Positions 61,912-64,000 of a stretch of 64,000 nucleotides of DNA are shown here, one piece after another. How positions within the stretch are numbered: the stretch's first letter is position 1; every line of letters begins with the position of its first letter. The translations under genes were made by a program, and so were the position numbers. Under the pieces are notes generated by a model. That model saw only the letters and a list, made by a program, of their open reading frames with translations. It had not been told where the DNA came from and did no database searches. Source of the DNA: Paenibacillus sp. 481 (GTDB lineage: Bacteria; Bacillota; Bacilli; Paenibacillales; Paenibacillaceae); assembly GCF_021223605.1 (NCBI RefSeq), contig NZ_CP075175.1, positions 558,001 to 622,000 of the forward strand, in the 5' to 3' direction.

Positions 61912-63765
61912 TTACTCTCGCTCAATGGTGTAACTGTAGCCCTGCTCAATAAGAAACAGCTGTCGCTTCATGGCGTAGTCTCGCTCCTTCGTATCTTCAC
62001 TAACTAACGTATAAAAATAAGCCTTTCTTCCGTCCTCCTTAGGCCGCAGCAGCCTACCTAAGCGCTGTGCTTCCTCCTGCCTTGATCCAAAGCTGCCAGA
62101 CACTTGAACAGCTAACGTAGCATCAGGTAAATCTACCGCAAAATTAGCGACCTTGGAGACGACTAGAACTCGAACATCTCCCCGTTTAAAGGCTGCATAC
62201 AGCTGCTGCCGCTCTTCTTGCGGTGTTTGGCCAGTGAGTAAGGGCGCCTGCAAGGCAGTAGCGATGTACTTCAGCTGATTAATATACGAACCGATTATGA
62301 GCGTCGGTACGTCTTCGTGCCGGTCTAGCATTCGCTGGACCGCTTCTAGCTTACGTTCATTTTCACCAGCTAGCCGCGCTTTCTCGCGCTCACCCGCCTG
62401 CATGTATTGCAACATCCGTTCCTCAGACATCGCCACCCGCATTTCGATACACTCAACCGCAGCGATCCAGCCAGCTTCTTCTAGCTGTCGCCAAGGCAAT
62501 TCATACCGTTTAGGACCAATTAGTGAAAATACGTCGCGCTCACACCCATCCTCTCGCACGAGTGTGGCAGTTAACCCTAAACGGCGCGTCGCTTGTAAAT
62601 CTGCTGTGGTCCGAAAGACGGGCGCTGGGAGTAAATGGACCTCATCATAAACGATCAAGCCCCAATCCCGCTCATGAAACAGGCGCATATGCTCAAGCTC
62701 GCTGTCGGTCGTTTTGCGATGCGTCATCATTTGATAAGTTGAAATCGTCACCGGACGAACCGTCTTCGATTGACCTGTATATTCGCCAACTTGCTGCTCA
62801 GACAAAGAAGTGCGCTTTATAATTTCTTGCTTCCACTGCTTCACCGAAGTCGTATTTGAGGTCAAAATAAGCGTTTCGCTCTGCAAACCTGCCATTGCGC
62901 CAATACCGACGATCGTTTTGCCAGCACCACAAGGAAGCACGATAACCCCATCACCGCCAGCGCGTTCATCACTTCCGATAAATGCTTGTACAGCGGCCTC
63001 TTGATAGTCACGCATATGGAACGTAGGGCTCGATTCCGAAGCTGCATCACCAGCTTGCTGTCCATAATCAAGCACAAACGTTAACGCTTGTCCGTCATGA
63101 TAACCGACCTTATCGATGACAGGATATCCAGCGTGTGCTAGTGCACGCTTTAAACGGCCGCGATGCTTCGCCTGTATATGTACGCTGCCATTGTTCGGTT
63201 TGCCGCTAAACAAAGTGCCGACATCCCGATCCGTCAGCAAACGCTCTAAGGCGTTAACATCGCTTGCTTGCAACCGCAGCAGCTGTTCATCTTCATCTCC
63301 GTGCAGCACAAACAACCCGTAACGAGACATCCACATCGAAATTTCTTGTTTTGCTCGTGTTGGAACGGGCCATGATGCGTGCTCATCTAATACAGCTATC
63401 ACTTCCGCGGCGGCCATGCCGCTTGCCGCCGCATTCCAAAGCGTAAGCGGTGTCATGCGGAACGTGTGCAGCCCAGCAGGACTTTTCGCAAGCGTTGAAA
63501 AACGCTGCAATTGAGGTCGAATCGTCGAATAAGCAGCGCTTTGCTCGTGCACGACTATGGATAAGTCCTGTTGTACGATTAATGTGAACGAGCTCCGGTT
63601 AACTTGTTTAGTTGGTTTAGCTGCTTTATTTGATGGATTACCCTTTTTAAATACAGCGGATTGATCACTTTGATTCCGTTGATTCTGTTGTCCCTGTAGT
63701 TCCTGTAGTCCCTGTTTTTCCTGTTGATTCTGCTGTTGCGCTAGCTTCGCTTTATTCATGTTCAA
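61912..63765 (-). CDS. XPB/Ssl2-type DEAD/DEAH helicase
   Basis: A 617-residue SF2 helicase. A Gln-rich linker (about residues 6-35) precedes an XPB-like damage-recognition domain, then motif I PCGAGKTIVG, DEVH in VYDEVHLLPA, LGLTATLVRED containing the RED motif of XPB, and VI QRLGRLLRP. Bacterial XPB is an annealing/unwinding DNA-repair helicase, known from Actinobacteria and Firmicutes. ATG at 63822 lies inside the stem of the preceding terminator, so the start is taken as TTG at 63765, 9 nt after AGGGGG; ATG at 63759 is the other candidate. Confidence 0.88.
   Translation of the reverse strand: MNMNKAKLAQQQNQQEKQGLQELQGQQNQRNQSDQSAVFKKGNPSNKAAKPTKQVNRSSFTLIVQQDLSIVVHEQSAAYSTIRPQLQRFSTLAKSPAGLHTFRMTPLTLWNAAASGMAAAEVIAVLDEHASWPVPTRAKQEISMWMSRYGLFVLHGDEDEQLLRLQASDVNALERLLTDRDVGTLFSGKPNNGSVHIQAKHRGRLKRALAHAGYPVIDKVGYHDGQALTFVLDYGQQAGDAASESSPTFHMRDYQEAAVQAFIGSDERAGGDGVIVLPCGAGKTIVGIGAMAGLQSETLILTSNTTSVKQWKQEIIKRTSLSEQQVGEYTGQSKTVRPVTISTYQMMTHRKTTDSELEHMRLFHERDWGLIVYDEVHLLPAPVFRTTADLQATRRLGLTATLVREDGCERDVFSLIGPKRYELPWRQLEEAGWIAAVECIEMRVAMSEERMLQYMQAGEREKARLAGENERKLEAVQRMLDRHEDVPTLIIGSYINQLKYIATALQAPLLTGQTPQEERQQLYAAFKRGDVRVLVVSKVANFAVDLPDATLAVQVSGSFGSRQEEAQRLGRLLRPKEDGRKAYFYTLVSEDTKERDYAMKRQLFLIEQGYSYTIERE
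63661..63741 (-). repeat. Degenerate 9-bp tandem repeat in the XPB gene
   Basis: Nine consecutive 9-bp units read in coding direction as CAGGRACWA or CAGAATCAA variants; TTGATTCTG (plus strand) occurs twice exactly. They encode the Gln-rich linker (QEKQGLQELQGQQNQ). Slippage during replication could change its length. Confidence 0.8.
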
Positions 63766-63815
63766 CGTAACATGCCCCCTTTCTAGTTCATCAATCAAAC
63801 GCCCAAACGCAAAAA

Positions 63816-63845
63816 AGTTCATCCGGCAGTGAGACCGGATGAACT
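63816..63845 (-). terminator. Terminator of the CBS-domain gene
   Basis: AGTTCATCCGG/CCGGATGAACT, an 11-bp perfect stem with 8-nt loop, followed on the minus strand by TTTTT, 20 nt after the CBS gene stop. Confidence 0.9.
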
Positions 63846-63864
63846 TCCAGCGTTCCCCACACCG

Positions 63865-64000
63865 TTAATGCGTGTAAGGCGACTCCGAAATTTCGCTTAA
63901 CGCATCCCCTGCTTCGTTCACAAACGGACTACGTACGGCTAAATCTCCTAACGAAACAATACCGATCAGCTTGCCATTTTTTGCAACAGGGAGCCGACGC
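63865..64000 (-). CDS. CBS-domain protein, C-terminal part only (YlbB-like)
   Basis: The last 45 codons of a gene that begins beyond the right edge. RRLPVAKNGKLIGIVSLGDLAV is the end of a CBS motif, followed by a short tail ending SPYTH. CBS pairs bind adenosyl ligands and regulate partner proteins. In B. subtilis ylbB, a CBS protein, is a few genes before ylbF, so the order CBS-(helicase pair)-ylbF-ylbG is consistent with YlbB. Only the second CBS motif is visible. Confidence 0.8.
   Translation of the reverse strand, partial: RRLPVAKNGKLIGIVSLGDLAVRSPFVNEAGDALSEISESPYTH

Noticed and set aside
1-64000. CRISPR arrays, tRNA, rRNA, complete insertion sequences, prophage genes
   Set aside because: Read for on both strands; no regularly spaced repeats, no cloverleaf or rRNA segments, and no transposase or phage structural genes were recognised.

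Overview
The window reads as a chromosomal segment of a spore-forming Firmicute, most likely a member of the Paenibacillaceae. The evidence is the sporulation genes spoVM and a SpoVIF homologue, Asp23/FakA/DegV, a PASTA kinase with its phosphatase, RemA, RicF/YlbG, and a gene order from recG to rqcH that closely follows the Bacillus subtilis ylo region. No rRNA, tRNA, CRISPR array or intact insertion sequence was recognised.

Positions 1-17121 hold the right end of a hybrid NRPS/PKS biosynthetic cluster. A minus-strand operon runs from 15696 leftwards: a BtrH-like protein (tentative), a C-A-PCP-E NRPS whose hand-read adenylation code (DLTKIGEVGK) is nearly the classical Asn code, a ClbP/XcnG/ZmaM-type serine peptidase with a signal peptide and three C-terminal membrane helices, a type II thioesterase, an FkbH-like glyceryl transferase, a discrete ACP, an FkbI-like acyl-CoA dehydrogenase, and a C-A-PCP-KS-AT megasynthase that runs off the left edge. 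A matching FkbK-like dehydrogenase (16261-17121) is on the opposite strand. Together these predict a prodrug antibiotic with an N-acyl-D-Asn cap, removed on export by the peptidase, and a hydroxymalonyl (or methoxymalonyl) extender unit. This is the logic of zwittermicin, xenocoumacin, amicoumacin and colibactin, but the second adenylation pocket differs from the Arg, Asn or Ser expected in that family.

Positions 17436-25707 are an accessory block. A LexA-box-driven operon encodes a UvrX-type Y-family polymerase flanked by two mutually similar small proteins, the second with a YolD-like N-terminus. It is followed by a TerF-like vWA protein, a probable pseudogene with two in-frame TGA stops, a membrane-anchored alpha/beta hydrolase, a two-component system, a DUF1796 protein and a YedK/HMCES protein.

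Positions 25752-57968 are conserved core: spoVIF, recG, degV, fakA, asp23, rpmB (opposite strand), the 26-codon spoVM, a small membrane protein in the place where B. subtilis has thiN, rpe, rsgA, prkC, prpC, rlmN, rsmB, fmt, def, priA, coaBC, rpoZ, gmk, remA, yicC, a YitJ-like methyltransferase/MTHFR, dapF, a SERCA-type Ca2+ ATPase, rqcH (plus strand), a PHP phosphoesterase and a LysR regulator. Positions 58103-64000 carry an unrecognised small protein, YlbG, RicF/YlbF, a pair made of a helicase-associated protein and an XPB-type helicase, and the end of a CBS-domain gene.
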